Under the pieces are notes generated by a model. The model had not been told where the DNA came from, made no database searches, and saw nothing but the letters and a program-made list of their open reading frames with translations. From Odobenus rosmarus divergens (lineage: Eukaryota; Chordata; Mammalia; Carnivora; Odobenidae): a DNA stretch of 64,000 bases. The stretch is from positions 2,009,636 to 2,073,635 of the forward strand of contig NW_004450330.1 in the NCBI RefSeq assembly GCF_000321225.1, given 5' to 3'. Positions 46,501-56,870 of the stretch are shown piece by piece. The number at the start of each line of letters is the position of its first letter. The stretch's first letter is position 1. The position numbers were made by a program, and so were the translations under genes.

Positions 46501-48240
46501 AAATGCAATACATCTGTTCTTTTGAAACAACAGCAAAAATTTGTATTAGATTTTTGGAAGAGTAATTAAGAATTGATACCCATTTCACAATTAAAAGATA
46601 ATTATTCATAGTAGTGAAGAAGGCATAAAACCTTCAACAGGAAGGTGTGCGGCCTATCACATTGGAATACAATGGTGCTCACTCAGCTTAAGCAATGAAT
46701 GCTTTCTTTTTTCAGTTTGTCTAGACTTGTTCGCTTTTCATCAGGCAATTTATGTCAGAGGATATTGATACTCCTTCAAAGAAATGATTCAAAAGGTGAT
46801 TTACAATTGGCTGGTGCTATCCCTTAATGCCTTTTTGCCTTATGTCCTAATTTTATGGAAACAAATTAAGGACATTAAGCCAAGGATAAGAGTACTACTC
46901 AAAATATACCTTGGCACTGGTGCTCAGGTCAAAAACTACAGGATGTGGTTAGGCTGCCAAAGAGAATTCCTTGCCTGTCCATTTGAGTGCTAACACCATG
47001 GGAGTTCACATGCTTTTCTAGGGACAAAATTTAAAACTCAGGAGAAATTGTCCACAGTTGAACTTGTTGTCCCATTCTGTTTGAATCTAATCCTCCTTGT
47101 TCTCCCCTGCTCTCATGCCTTCTTCCTTTTTCACATCTGATAATTTTTTTAAATAATTTCCTCCAGAGTAATTTTTTCGAAGACATGTTTTATAGATTAC
47201 AACACAAAGACCTTAAAAGAAGAAAAAGGCTAAAGAACATGAGTTCACCTTTGCGGATTGAAGCTCCTATTTTTAAAACATAAGTATGCTATCTATGAAA
47301 TTCAGACATTTAATGACATCACAGTCTAGGCACTTTGGATGAAACTTGCTTCATAATGACATAAATACTATTAACCTCCCAAAAAGTGGTTGTTAGTAGT
47401 GTTTCTATTAATTAGTAGTGATGATAAAAATTTTCAACTCTCTCCATGTACATGTGCCTGCTATCCTACATGAAATTTTCTAGTTATTTTTAGCCACAAA
47501 ATTCACATAGGCCTAGGAGCAGACAGAAAAAGGAAGGAAGGAAGGAAAGAAGGGAGGGAAGGAGGGAGGGAGGGAGGAAAGGAGAGAGAGAGAGGAAGGA
47601 AGAAAGGAAGGAAGGAAGGAAGGAAGAAATTGATTCTGGATAAGTTAGCATGTTAACTGAAGTAAGATTCTGTGCATTGCTCCTATGCTAACAGAAAGGA
47701 GAAAAGAACCAAATTCAGTGACTTAAGACATTCTGCTATGGCCAAGGTCAGAGTTTGGTTCCTGGCCAGAGGGCTTTCTGGTGTTCCCGTCTCTGTTCCG
47801 CCAGCAGACAAAGGGGTAACGGCTGTAATAATATGGATGGATCCTTGCCTGATGTCTTATATGCAGTAGGTGCTCAATGATCACTAAAAGGATGACGTGG
47901 ACAAATGTGGAAATCAACTCAAAGGATACTGACAGAGTGAAGTCAGCAGTGGAAGACTTCAACAGATGAACAACCCAAGATGATAAAAACTAAGTACACT
48001 TTTTTAAGATTCTATAATCTAAATTTAAGGATAACCACATCTCACTTTGCTGTTTTACAATGATAAATTATATATCTCTCTATATAAAATAGGTATTAGA
48101 TATTATGAATCACAGATATATAATTATGGAGATACACATCTCCAGTTGGTGTCTCTGTGCTTGACCAGGCATCAGAGCCATGCAAACTAGCAAACACTCA
48201 CAAGCGAGCACACAACCATCCCTACTTCTAATGCCAGTTT
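43577..48240. other. Repeat-poor intergenic tract left of PAQR9
   Basis: About 4.7 kb with no recognised SINE, LINE or gene, apart from the GGAA tract at 47527-47630. This is unusual for this window. On the minus strand it lies 4-8 kb past the PAQR9 stop, so it could hold distal 3' UTR or regulatory DNA. I see no direct proof of either. Confidence 0.45.
47527..47630. repeat. GGAA/GGGA purine microsatellite
   Basis: About 100 bp of interrupted GGAA, GGGA and GAGA units on the plus strand. Such tracts can bind ETS factors and are often variable in length. Confidence 0.95.
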
Positions 48241-48255
48241 GAAAACTTGATTCTG

Positions 48256-48432
48256 GGCGCCTGGGTGGCTCAGATGGTTGGGCGTCTGCCTTCGGCTCGG
48301 GTCGTGATCCCGGGGTCCTGGGATCGAGTCCCGCGTCGGGCTCCCTGCTCCTTGGGAGCCTGCTTCTCCCTCTGCCTCTCTCTCTCTCTCTTTCTCTCAT
48401 GAATAAATACATAAAATCTTTAAAAAAAAAAA
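48256..48432 (+). mobile_element. Can-SINE (SINEC), plus strand
   Basis: GGCGCCTGGGTGGCTCAG head, CTCTCATGAATAAATAC tail. A perfect 15 bp TSD, GAAAACTTGATTCTG, lies at 48241-48255 and 48433-48447. Confidence 0.97.
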
Positions 48433-48447
48433 GAAAACTTGATTCTG

Positions 48448-51400
48448 TCACCTTGGTATAACCTAGAAATGGAGATAGTTCCTATTATACCTGTCTCTTA
48501 CTCTAGCTTTGTGCAGATTAACTACGTAGAGTTGTGAAGAGATTTGCAGGTAACATCCCTGTTTATTATTGCTGTGAGCCCTCAGATTCAGCACCAAATC
48601 CGAAAAAAATTACAAAAATCACCTCCATCCCCCCAATTTTGCATTCTTAGAAATGATTACCCTGGAGTGGCATAATGAATTAGGCTAAATGGTTTTTAAC
48701 TGCAAGCACTTACGGGCAGGATTTATGAATGGAAACATGTGAAGGCCACTCTGGTTAGCTCTGAAGCCCCATACTTTCTTCCTGGGCTATTTATAGAAAG
48801 TGTATGGACAGCGGAAAAGATCAGGCTTATTTTTACAAGCCAGTCATGACATGACCAAAAAACTCACTTCTGTCTGGGAAGGTCATCCCTTTCACCTGAG
48901 GGTGCAGCTGCCAAGGACAGGGAAGAAAGAAACCCCCTTTAACCAACTAACTCAGCTGAGTCAACCCCACAGACCAACCCCCAGGGTGACAGGCTCCAAA
49001 GTCAAACACCTTCATTTCCCAGGCAGGACTCTCTGACGCTGCTTCTTGAGATGTCATCTAGATCATGACTAACAAGTAAAAATAAAATGCATTACATAAT
49101 ATGCTTCAAAATTCCACTGCCAAAATAGGTTTACAGAGATAATGGAGTACATTCTTACATTCTACATTTATAATTTGTTCTACATTTCAAGCAGGTGAAC
49201 ACAATAAAGTAAAACTGAATCCTAATGGATGTCGCAAAGTGGAGAATGTGAAAAATATTTTTAAAGATATTTCATTCTGATTGCCGTATTACCCCTGAAA
49301 TATGTAATAATATACTTGGCTAGTTCCATGCAAATGGAGACTCAGTAAATATATGCTGAATCTAAAATATCACCATTTATCTGGGCAGAAATCTGATATA
49401 ATTTAGCAAATAACATACATAGTTTCACAAATCATCCCTGATCCTACAGAGCATATATCTATTTGCAAATAGGAAGTGAAGCCAAACCACTGTTTTCAAC
49501 TAGAATGTCCTTTTGTCAATGTTATATGTGGTATATAAACACTAAGATGGAATGGGAGAAAAGAAAGTAAAGGAAGGAAACAACAAAGGGAAGGAAAGTG
49601 AGTCCTCATTCTCTCTGGGGCATAGTGGGTCTGAAAACTTTGAGGGGAAAAGTGTGTCACCTTACTGGGCTCATGCATCATAATCACTTGAAAATGATAT
49701 GGGTATAATTTTATCCTTAAATGGCCTCTACTTAAGGACAAAGACACAGGGTGAGAAGAGAATTGTTTGTAGACCCAGAAGATCTCCAACAAAAATTTAA
49801 AATGACAAATACAGGGTTTATTTCTTGTTCTCAAACTCATGGACCTTTTTAAGAATTCTGTCCCTCGAAAGTTCCTTCTGAAAGGGGAGGTCCCATTTTA
49901 CAAGGAAGCCACCAAACACTCCTCAACCTATTTCTCTAGCTTCCAAACCAACATTCTTTAGGGCTCTAGAAGGGACAACAATGACATGCAAATAAGTTTG
50001 CACGTGGAAATATCCTGATTTCCACAATTGTTCTTGAATACATGCACTGAGTTAAGTTACAGCTGAGGAATAACATCCGTGCTAGGCACAAATTCTCAGC
50101 CTCTATCACCTAATGGGAATCTCCTTGCACTTTGCAAAAGATTAGATACTGACACCCACCAGCAAATGTGCAAAGTGTATTTATGATCCCATTAAGAGGT
50201 TCCAAATTAAATACAGACATATAAAAAGTTAACTTCTGTGTGCAAACTAACGCACAAAGATACTGGTTCCTCCAGGGAATTGTGCCAAGCCTCTCTGTTT
50301 ACAAATACAGTAGAGATTAAAAGCATAAACAAAAACAGCAATCTTTTTAGGAGTTCCAGACTACCAGTGCTGAGGTAAGTGTTCATCTACCTTATGTGCT
50401 TGATCTAAATTATACTATGAAGTCAAGACTCCCCACTCAATGACTTATTTGGCTCTTAACCAAAAGGACTTGTCAGGAAGTGTGATAAGTTAAATTAAAT
50501 AAGCCACCTCAGTGGTTTGTGTTAATCTAGAGCTGTTATCTCAAGTACAGGTTATCACTTATGAGAAATGTCTTAAATAACATTGGCCAATGTGGTTGTC
50601 AGAAAGGATCTCAGGAACATGTTCACTAATTTTTCAGTGATTTAGGGTGACTGCCATTCATTTCCATAGTATGGATCCAAATGAGACCAGTGTTTAACTA
50701 TGCAAAGGTAATGTTATTTAACTCAACATCTTCACTTACAACTCAAGTAATATGCTCCTGACTTTCCTAATATAACTTCCTCAGTTATTCCTGAATATTA
50801 TATTTTTAATTTTAAGCAAGGATAAATGGCATTGGTCTAAAATAGTGTCCTCTCACCTTCCCTGATGGCTGCATTAAGAACCACAACCACATTAGTGGGT
50901 TGGCTCCCTTTCTCCTGGTAAGCTACTTTCAGTCCTACCAAAATTTTAAAACCAACACCATCTTCCTTCCCTCCTGGGTGGAATGTTTTGACCCTGATTT
51001 ATAGTAAAGTAAGAAAAGCTTATTCTTACTGCTCTCTCCATGCAAACTATGTCTGAGGACCAGTCATTTGGGCGTTGCTTCAAAGGCACATTTATTCCAG
51101 TGGCAGTTTAAATAAGTAGAGAAAGAAAGAATAAAATTAAAAACAAAACAAAAAATCGGATGGGCTTTGTGGAATAAAGGAATTGGAACCTGGGATGTAT
51201 ATAAACCACTGAGCTCCTCAACAATAATTTAACCAGAGTCCCTAAGGTAGAATAATTCACAGTTGTATCATAACACACATAAGCCTTCAGAAAACACTGT
51301 TTAAAAAAGTAGTTGAGAATTCTCAAGCAGCTTGCCCTGATGTCCAGTTCAAGTGTATGCAATGCAGAAGGGCTGCAAAATTCAAAACTATGTAACAAAG

Positions 51401-52032
51401 AAAATTCAGTGCATATCACAGGCTTTGATAAATTGTGAAAAACCATTGTATATATTACTATTTAAATAACATCTGAGAAACATTTTGAAATAATTTGTGT
51501 TCACATTCCATGCATTTTCTAGCAGGTTAAGCCCTGGGTTTGTGTCTTTGTGCCCATTTCCTACAAAGCTCCATTCTTTTTACAAATCCAAGCATTCCTC
51601 AGACCGAAATGGAAGCACCCAGGGATTTTGTCTACTTACCCTCTTTACTGCATACCTGACCTCACCAGGACTACTCCTCATTACCACTGGCGCAGAAGTC
51701 GACTGGAAAACCAAACTGTTCAGGGTTTTATTTGGGATTTTACTCACTCCCTTTGAAAAACCGCTGGATGTCAGAGACACCACCCGAATTTTTTTCCAGG
51801 GGCAAGAACCAGTGGCACTCTACCTCTTGCTTGAACCATATCTCCCTCTTCCAAAGCCCCCAAGTGCACTGAGACCCCCTTGTTGCATTCGACTTTTTCC
51901 CTGTGGTTTTGCAGCACCTTCCTTGAGCAAAGAAGGAAACACAACAAAACTTGAAAACAAACCAACAACAGCAACAACAGAAACTCCAAACAAATAGGTG
52001 GGCGAACGAGCAGCCTCCTCCAAGGCGGAGGT
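48448..52032. other. Repeat-poor tract; probable PAQR9 3' UTR at its right end
   Basis: No interspersed repeat was recognised over about 3.6 kb. The right end lies directly past the PAQR9 stop and should contain its 3' UTR. Minus-strand AATAAA candidates occur at 51726-51731 and 51091-51096. Which is used cannot be told from sequence. Confidence 0.5.
51091..51096 (-). terminator. Candidate PAQR9 polyadenylation signal
   Basis: AATAAA on the minus strand, about 940 nt past the stop codon. A second candidate is at 51726-51731. The motif is common, so this is only a candidate. Confidence 0.25.
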
Positions 52033-53166
52033 TCACTTTTTACTGCAGAATTCGGTTTTGTTTAGGAACTTCTTGATGACCAGCCCCAGACAGACCACCA
52101 GCAGCAGCATGTAGCCCACTGTGCCAGAGAAGGTGGGCGCCGCAGGCGGCGCCTTGAGGAATTGGCGCAGGCCCTCCTCCACGTAGTACACCTGGTCATA
52201 GATGCTAAGGAAAGTGAATATGTGGAAGAGCTGGTGGCTGTGGCCAATAATGTCGAAGAGGCCTGGATGGATGCGCTCGGGGATCTTGCTTACATTGAAA
52301 AAGGCGGCCACCACCAGCCAGAAGTAGCGACGATAGAAGTGCACGAAGAGCGTGGGGTTCTCGCCGCGCAGGTCAAAGAGCCAGCTCTCGAGCATGATGG
52401 GGCAGGCCATGCTGAGGGGCATGATGAACACAAAAGTGCGAAGCGCGAATGGGTAAGAGCACCAGTCTGTGCGGCTCTTGCAGCAGGCCACCGTGCAGGC
52501 CACGGCCAGCACGAAGGCCACTGGCAGCACGAGCGCGCGGTAGGCGGCAATGAGGCGCGTGCAGTCCACGTGCCAGCCCAGGCGCTGCTGCACATACGGT
52601 GTCATCACTCTGGCGTCCAACAAGCTCAGGCCCGGCAGCAGGTAGTAGTAGTAAGCCACTGTGCTGCCGAAGCCGTAGTAGCTGATGGACGCGTAGTCCA
52701 GGTAGAAGAAGACAGCGCGCAGGCGCAGCGACAGGCAACTGAACACGTGCGCCGTGCAGCTCATGGCGAAGGTCAGCAGCACGCCCGACGCGTAGCACCA
52801 CAAAGGCAACAGCCACGGGTGATGGAAGGGCACGTCCTGGCCACTCAGGAAGAACAGGCGGCAGAACTTGCTCAGGAATAGCAGCAGCGGGATGAAGTGC
52901 GTCCAGAAGTTGAGCGTCTCGTTGGTAGGCTTCAGCACCGAGGCTAGGCACTCCTGCGCCGTACATGGCAGCCGCCGGTAGCCCGACAGAATGAAGCACT
53001 CCACGAAGTCGTCGGGAACCTCGTCCCAGCGCAGCAGCGGCTTGGCCGATGCTGGAGGGTCCCCGGAGGCGGAGGGGTGGGAACTTGAGGCCGCCTCCGA
53101 AGCCGCGGCGGTCGTGGCCGGCGGGCCCTTTGTGCCCGCGCCCCGGGGCTGCAGGCGCCGCGGCAT
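52033..53166 (-). CDS. PAQR9: PAQR9, membrane progestin receptor epsilon
   Basis: A 377-residue seven-helix membrane protein of the progestin and adipoQ receptor (PAQR) family. Members bind steroids at the cell membrane, and PAQR9 is also reported to act in protein quality control. The N-terminus (1-45) is low in complexity and rich in Ala, Ser and Pro; LLRWDEVPDDF follows. The family motifs are present: TNETLNFWTH at 81-90, SCTAH at 136-140 (His140), YLDYASISYYG at 155-165 (Asp157) and GHSHQLFH at 308-315 (His311 and His315, the likely metal ligands with His140). Hydrophobic spans lie near 91-107, 116-135, 151-176, 210-229, 241-260, 281-292, 305-322 and 348-366. The start at 53166 has a good context (GCACCATGC), and length and sequence agree with my memory of human PAQR9. 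An upstream in-frame ATG at 53355 is in a T-rich stretch and is rejected. The coding part is a single exon. Confidence 0.98.
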   Translation of the reverse strand: MPRRLQPRGAGTKGPPATTAAASEAASSSHPSASGDPPASAKPLLRWDEVPDDFVECFILSGYRRLPCTAQECLASVLKPTNETLNFWTHFIPLLLFLSKFCRLFFLSGQDVPFHHPWLLPLWCYASGVLLTFAMSCTAHVFSCLSLRLRAVFFYLDYASISYYGFGSTVAYYYYLLPGLSLLDARVMTPYVQQRLGWHVDCTRLIAAYRALVLPVAFVLAVACTVACCKSRTDWCSYPFALRTFVFIMPLSMACPIMLESWLFDLRGENPTLFVHFYRRYFWLVVAAFFNVSKIPERIHPGLFDIIGHSHQLFHIFTFLSIYDQVYYVEEGLRQFLKAPPAAPTFSGTVGYMLLLVVCLGLVIKKFLNKTEFCSKK

Positions 53167-53319
53167 GGTGCCTGGGGCTTGGCTAGGGCGCGCACAGGCG
53201 ACCTCTGGCGCCGGCTCCGGCGCGCTCGGCAGTCCCCGCCGGCCGCCGTCGGAGCCTTTGTGCACGCGCCGGGGGCGTCGCTGCAGATTCAAGAGAAGAC
53301 CTGATTCGGAGCAACCGTT

Positions 53320-53350
53320 CCTGAAAAAAAATAAATAAATAAATAAAAAT
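53320..53350 (-). promoter_or_regulatory. Possible splice acceptor in the PAQR9 5' leader
   Basis: On the minus strand a T-rich tract (TTTATTTATTTATTTTTTTT) is followed directly by CAG and GAACGG, about 154 nt before the PAQR9 ATG. This has the form of a polypyrimidine tract and 3' splice site. If used, PAQR9 has at least one non-coding 5' exon in or beyond the CpG island. Otherwise it is a T-rich run in the leader. Confidence 0.4.
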
Positions 53351-53448
53351 AACAATCAGGTTATGAGCAGCGCAGCGACTGGTAGGAGCGCGCGGGCTCG
53401 GCGGCCCCTGCGCCAGGCTCCCTGCTACTGGCTCGCGGCCGCCCGCGC

Positions 53449-53486
53449 TGCGGCAGCGGCAGCGGCAGCGGCGGCGCTGCTGCGGT
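53449..53486. repeat. (CGGCAG)n repeat in the PAQR9 promoter
   Basis: Consecutive GGCAGC units ending in GGCGGCGCTGCTGCGG. Confidence 0.9.
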
Positions 53487-53513
53487 GACTGGGCATCGCG
53501 CGGTGCGGGCGCA

Positions 53514-53535
53514 GCCGCCGCCGCCGCCGCCGCCC
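53514..53535. repeat. (CCG)n trinucleotide repeat in the PAQR9 promoter
   Basis: About seven uninterrupted GCC/CCG units. It may vary in length between individuals. Confidence 0.9.
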
Positions 53536-54054
53536 CCGGAGCGGGAGGCGGGGATGTGGGAGCCTAGGCGCTGGAAGGAGGGAGGGACGGGCGCACCGAG
53601 GGAGGGCGGGGGCCTCCCCCGCTAGTGTTTCGCGGCCGCCTTGGGGGATAGAGTTGTCCCCGGTCTCGAGTTCCGTACCATCCCCCCTCCTCGGGCCGCA
53701 GTAGTCCTAGCTGGCCTGTAAATGATTGATGTGGGGGCCAAAGGCTGCGCCAGCGACTCAGCTGCGCGCGCCGAGGGCCAGGGTCGACGCCCGAGTTCGA
53801 AACCCGACAGTCACTCAGGCGTTCCAGAGGACAAGGGCAGCCGCGTTCGCGGGGGGCGGGGAGCTGTGGCCGCGGGGCTTGGGGGGAGGGTGCCTGGCGC
53901 GCCGGAGCCCGGGCTTTGGCGGACAGATGCGCTAACGGTAATCTTCGGAGGTGGCGGGGGCAGGGGTTCTCGGGAAATCGGGGGCCTTTGAGACCCTGTC
54001 CGGGTCAGAGTCGTGTCATTTTCAGATACCTGAGAAGGCTCCTCACTTCCAGTG

Positions 54055-54100
54055 TATGTGTTGTGTGTGCGCGCGCTTGCGCGCGTGCGCGCACGCGGCT
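54055..54100. repeat. Alternating purine-pyrimidine run (TG/CG)
   Basis: TGTGTTGTGTGTGCGCGCGC followed by TTGCGCGCGTGCGCGCACGC, a strong Z-DNA-prone tract at the upstream edge of the PAQR9 CpG island. Confidence 0.9.
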
Positions 54101-54844
54101 CTTAGCCTGCACGATTAAAGCCTTCGTTTATCTCCTTTCGTCTAGGGGACTTATTCAGGTGCGTCACTAACCTCCGCTCCCATTCGTCCCGGTCCTGTCC
54201 AAACGAACTGTTCCTAAATGGGACTCCGGTCGCGCTCACCAGCCCTCGAGGCTCGCAGCCCACCTATCTTCGTGTTCTTGTGTCTTTAGCTAGGAGTCTG
54301 GTTTGGAGCTAAAGTCCAACAACTCAGGGCGGACTGTTGAAACTCCACGTTTTAATGAAAAATTTCAGATGAAGACCGGGCGATTCAAAAAGCCCCTAAC
54401 CATCTCAAGAATTTATTGAGAAGGGTTCCCAACCAGAGCTGTGCCCGAGTCAAGGGCTGATCATAGATAGTGGGGTGCGTTGATGAGGGAGGACTTCAGG
54501 GAGGAGGTGCGGTCTAGCACGAAATAAAAGGAGAACGAAGTCGTAGAGACTGGGAGGTGGTGGCTTGGAAAAGGCTTATGCATAATTAACCAGAAGTACC
54601 TGGCAGGCTAGGTTGGGTGGATGGAGGCCAGAAGAAAGGAAGGCTTAAGAATCGAAAACGGTTGTGATGCACTGCGGTGTGAAAGCAAATCTGCCCTTTA
54701 GTTGTGTGCGAGGAGGGGCTTAAAAACCTGTCTGCTCTAAAATGTACCATTTCAGAGAAGTTTCTCTTCGCGATGCCTTGGGGCTGTGACTGAGTCTAAC
54801 TTGCCTCACTGACCTGCAGTACAGTGTTAATGGCAACAAGAGCT
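54101..54844. other. Upstream flank of PAQR9, no gene seen
   Basis: Unique-looking sequence with falling CpG density. No exon of a divergent gene was recognised. Confidence 0.45.
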
Positions 54845-55030
54845 AATTTTAAAGGGACCAGGTACTGTTCTAAGTGCTTTACAGTTTTAAAATCTTTTAG
54901 GTATTAATTATTTTTTCCATTTTACAGACTGGGAAATGGAGGCACCACGACCGTAAATAACATGCCCAATTGGTAGAAGGGAGATTTGAACCCAGGCAAG
55001 CTGCTTCTAGATCTCATGTACTTAAACCAG
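54845..55030 (-). mobile_element. MIR, minus strand
   Basis: 'actgttctaagtgctttaca', then 'ccattttacagactgggaaa', then 'gggagatttgaacccaggca' is a clear reverse MIR. Confidence 0.9.
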
Positions 55031-55256
55031 AACATCTGACCTGCTTTGCGCAAATGAAACTAGTAGGGAAGGGCATCTGATTTAGGAAAAGGCTTTCATT
55101 TTCATTTTATAAATGAAAGGCTACCTTCATCACTACAGCAAATCCCACAAGTAGGTCAAGGAAGACTTACTTAGTAGTGGCTCAAGAAGGACTTAAATTA
55201 TTGATAAGGATTATTTATAACTGAGAAATAATTCAATGTTTTAAATGTCTAAAATT

Positions 55257-55470
55257 GGGGCGCCTGGATGGCTCAGTCGTTGGGCGTCTGCCTTTGGCTC
55301 AGGTCGTGATCCCAGGATCCTGGGATCGAGACCCGCATCGAGCCTCGCATGGGGCTGCCTGCTTGGTGGGAAGCCTGCTTCTTCCTCTCCCACTTCCCTT
55401 GCTTGTGTTCCCTCTCTCGCTGTGTCTCTCTGTCAAATAAATAAATAAATAAAATCTTTAAAAAATATAT
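55257..55470 (+). mobile_element. Can-SINE (SINEC), plus strand
   Basis: GGGGCGCCTGGATGGCTCAG head, GTCAAATAAATAAATAAAT tail. A perfect 14 bp TSD, AAATGTCTAAAATT, lies at 55243-55256 and 55471-55484. Confidence 0.97.
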
Positions 55471-55484
55471 AAATGTCTAAAATT

Positions 55485-56634
55485 ACTTAAGGGTGTTAGA
55501 AACGTTCTCAATAGAGGTTTCAGCCTTCTCTCTAAAAAATGTTTTCCACTAGTAATTGACTTAGCGAACTCTTAACAATTAGGCCAAAGGTACACTTTGG
55601 TCTTGTGCCTTTCTCAGCTATCACCAATCCCTGATGAATGAATTTTAAATAGATGAGATTTTGCTGTAGTTACTCAACTAGTGCTTTGTTTTAGTATTTT
55701 CTGTTTTCCCACTGTTGTTTTACTGTTTTAAAGCAAATTTCCTTTAACATCTGGGCTAAAGGCCCACGCTAATTTGTAAAAGGGATTACGACTTAGACAT
55801 TTATAAATCAATCCTGGGAATGAATAACTCGAATCTAGGGCAGAGTAGGAAAAAAAATTCATGTTCTCTTTGTACTCCACAATCTAAGCTGTAGCCTGTA
55901 GAAAATGTTGATCCAATAATAACTTCCATGTTTACCAATCTTTTAGTTGCATAATCAGCTCACTTAATTGGGGAAAACATAATAGTTAACGTGGAGTGAA
56001 ATAATGGAATTGACTGTAAATGAATGTGTAAAAACTCTAGTTAGATAAAATAATATTTATCTCTATGACTGAGAGTGGTGAGACTGTCTATAATAAAATA
56101 TAATGTTCTTTGAAACAGTGTTTTACAAAGTCAAAAAATCTGAAACCTAACTTTCAGAAAGTCTTTGTGATTTCTGCTTTTCTCTTTTCTCTTCCATCTC
56201 CCACTGCACATGAGGCACAAGATCAAGATGCCATGGACTGGTGTCGTGAAAGCTCTTTGGTGCCAACCCAACAGCTGTCTTTGCTACACCTTGACAAAGC
56301 CAAGTAAATAGGATCTAAGGACAGCAAAACCGATCTAGCTTATTAAAAAAAAACAAAAACAAAACCAAACCAAACCCAGCATTATGACTTTTCCATAATT
56401 ACTACCAATCTATAGAATTAACTTTTCTTAAGTTTTTTGGGGGGATAAAAAATGTGTTCCCCAAATCCTACACAGGCTAGGTTTTGTGGTTTAGCTCTAG
56501 TAAGCTAACTGCCTCTTGTCAGTGAGAACCACACCCGCACCCCATGGGCTTGGCTAAAGCGATAGAAGCAGCAGCCTGGCCACCATTCCCTGAAGGCTCA
56601 CTGGGAGATAAGGCATCTCTAAGGTAACCAGGAC
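55485..56634. other. Intergenic, AT-rich, no gene seen
   Basis: Unique-looking sequence with an A-rich AAAACAAAACC run at about 56343-56376. No coding unit. Confidence 0.45.
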
Positions 56635-56650
56635 TGACTACCAAGTTCTT

Positions 56651-56854
56651 TTTTTTTTTTTTTTTTAAGATTTTGTTTATTTATTCGACAGAGAGCAACA
56701 CAGCGAGAGAGGGAACACAAGCAGGGGGAGTGGGAGAGGGAGAAGCAGGCTTCCCGTGGAGCAGGGAGCCCGACACGGGGCTCGATCCCAGGACCCTGGG
56801 ATCATGACCTGAGCCGAAGGGAGACGCTTAACGACCGAGCCACCCAGGTGCCCG
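56651..56854 (-). mobile_element. Can-SINE (SINEC), minus strand
   Basis: T-run, AAGATTTTGTTTATTTATTCG, then CCGAGCCACCCAGGTGCCC. A perfect 16 bp TSD, TGACTACCAAGTTCTT, lies at 56635-56650 and 56855-56870. Confidence 0.97.
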
Positions 56855-56870
56855 TGACTACCAAGTTCTT

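Larger units (their letters stand above)
53090..54000. promoter_or_regulatory. CpG island and likely promoter of PAQR9
   Basis: Very GC- and CpG-rich sequence begins in the first PAQR9 codons and extends about 0.8 kb upstream. The coding exon itself is also GC-rich. GC-box-like GGGCGG stretches and no TATA box were seen, which suits a CpG-island promoter. The exact start site cannot be read. Confidence 0.75.

Noticed and set aside
47527..47630. Regular repeat array, considered as a satellite or CRISPR-like array
   Set aside because: It is a degenerate GGAA microsatellite with no spacers or conserved repeat units.
52162..52881. 239-codon open frame on the plus strand across PAQR9
   Set aside because: It is antisense to the conserved PAQR9 coding exon, and its open state follows from that exon's GC-rich third positions. 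It has no recognisable domain.
53167..53355. N-terminal extension of PAQR9 to an upstream ATG
   Set aside because: The upstream ATG lies in a T-rich run that encodes a Phe/Leu-rich stretch. The family length of 377 residues and good start context point to 53166.
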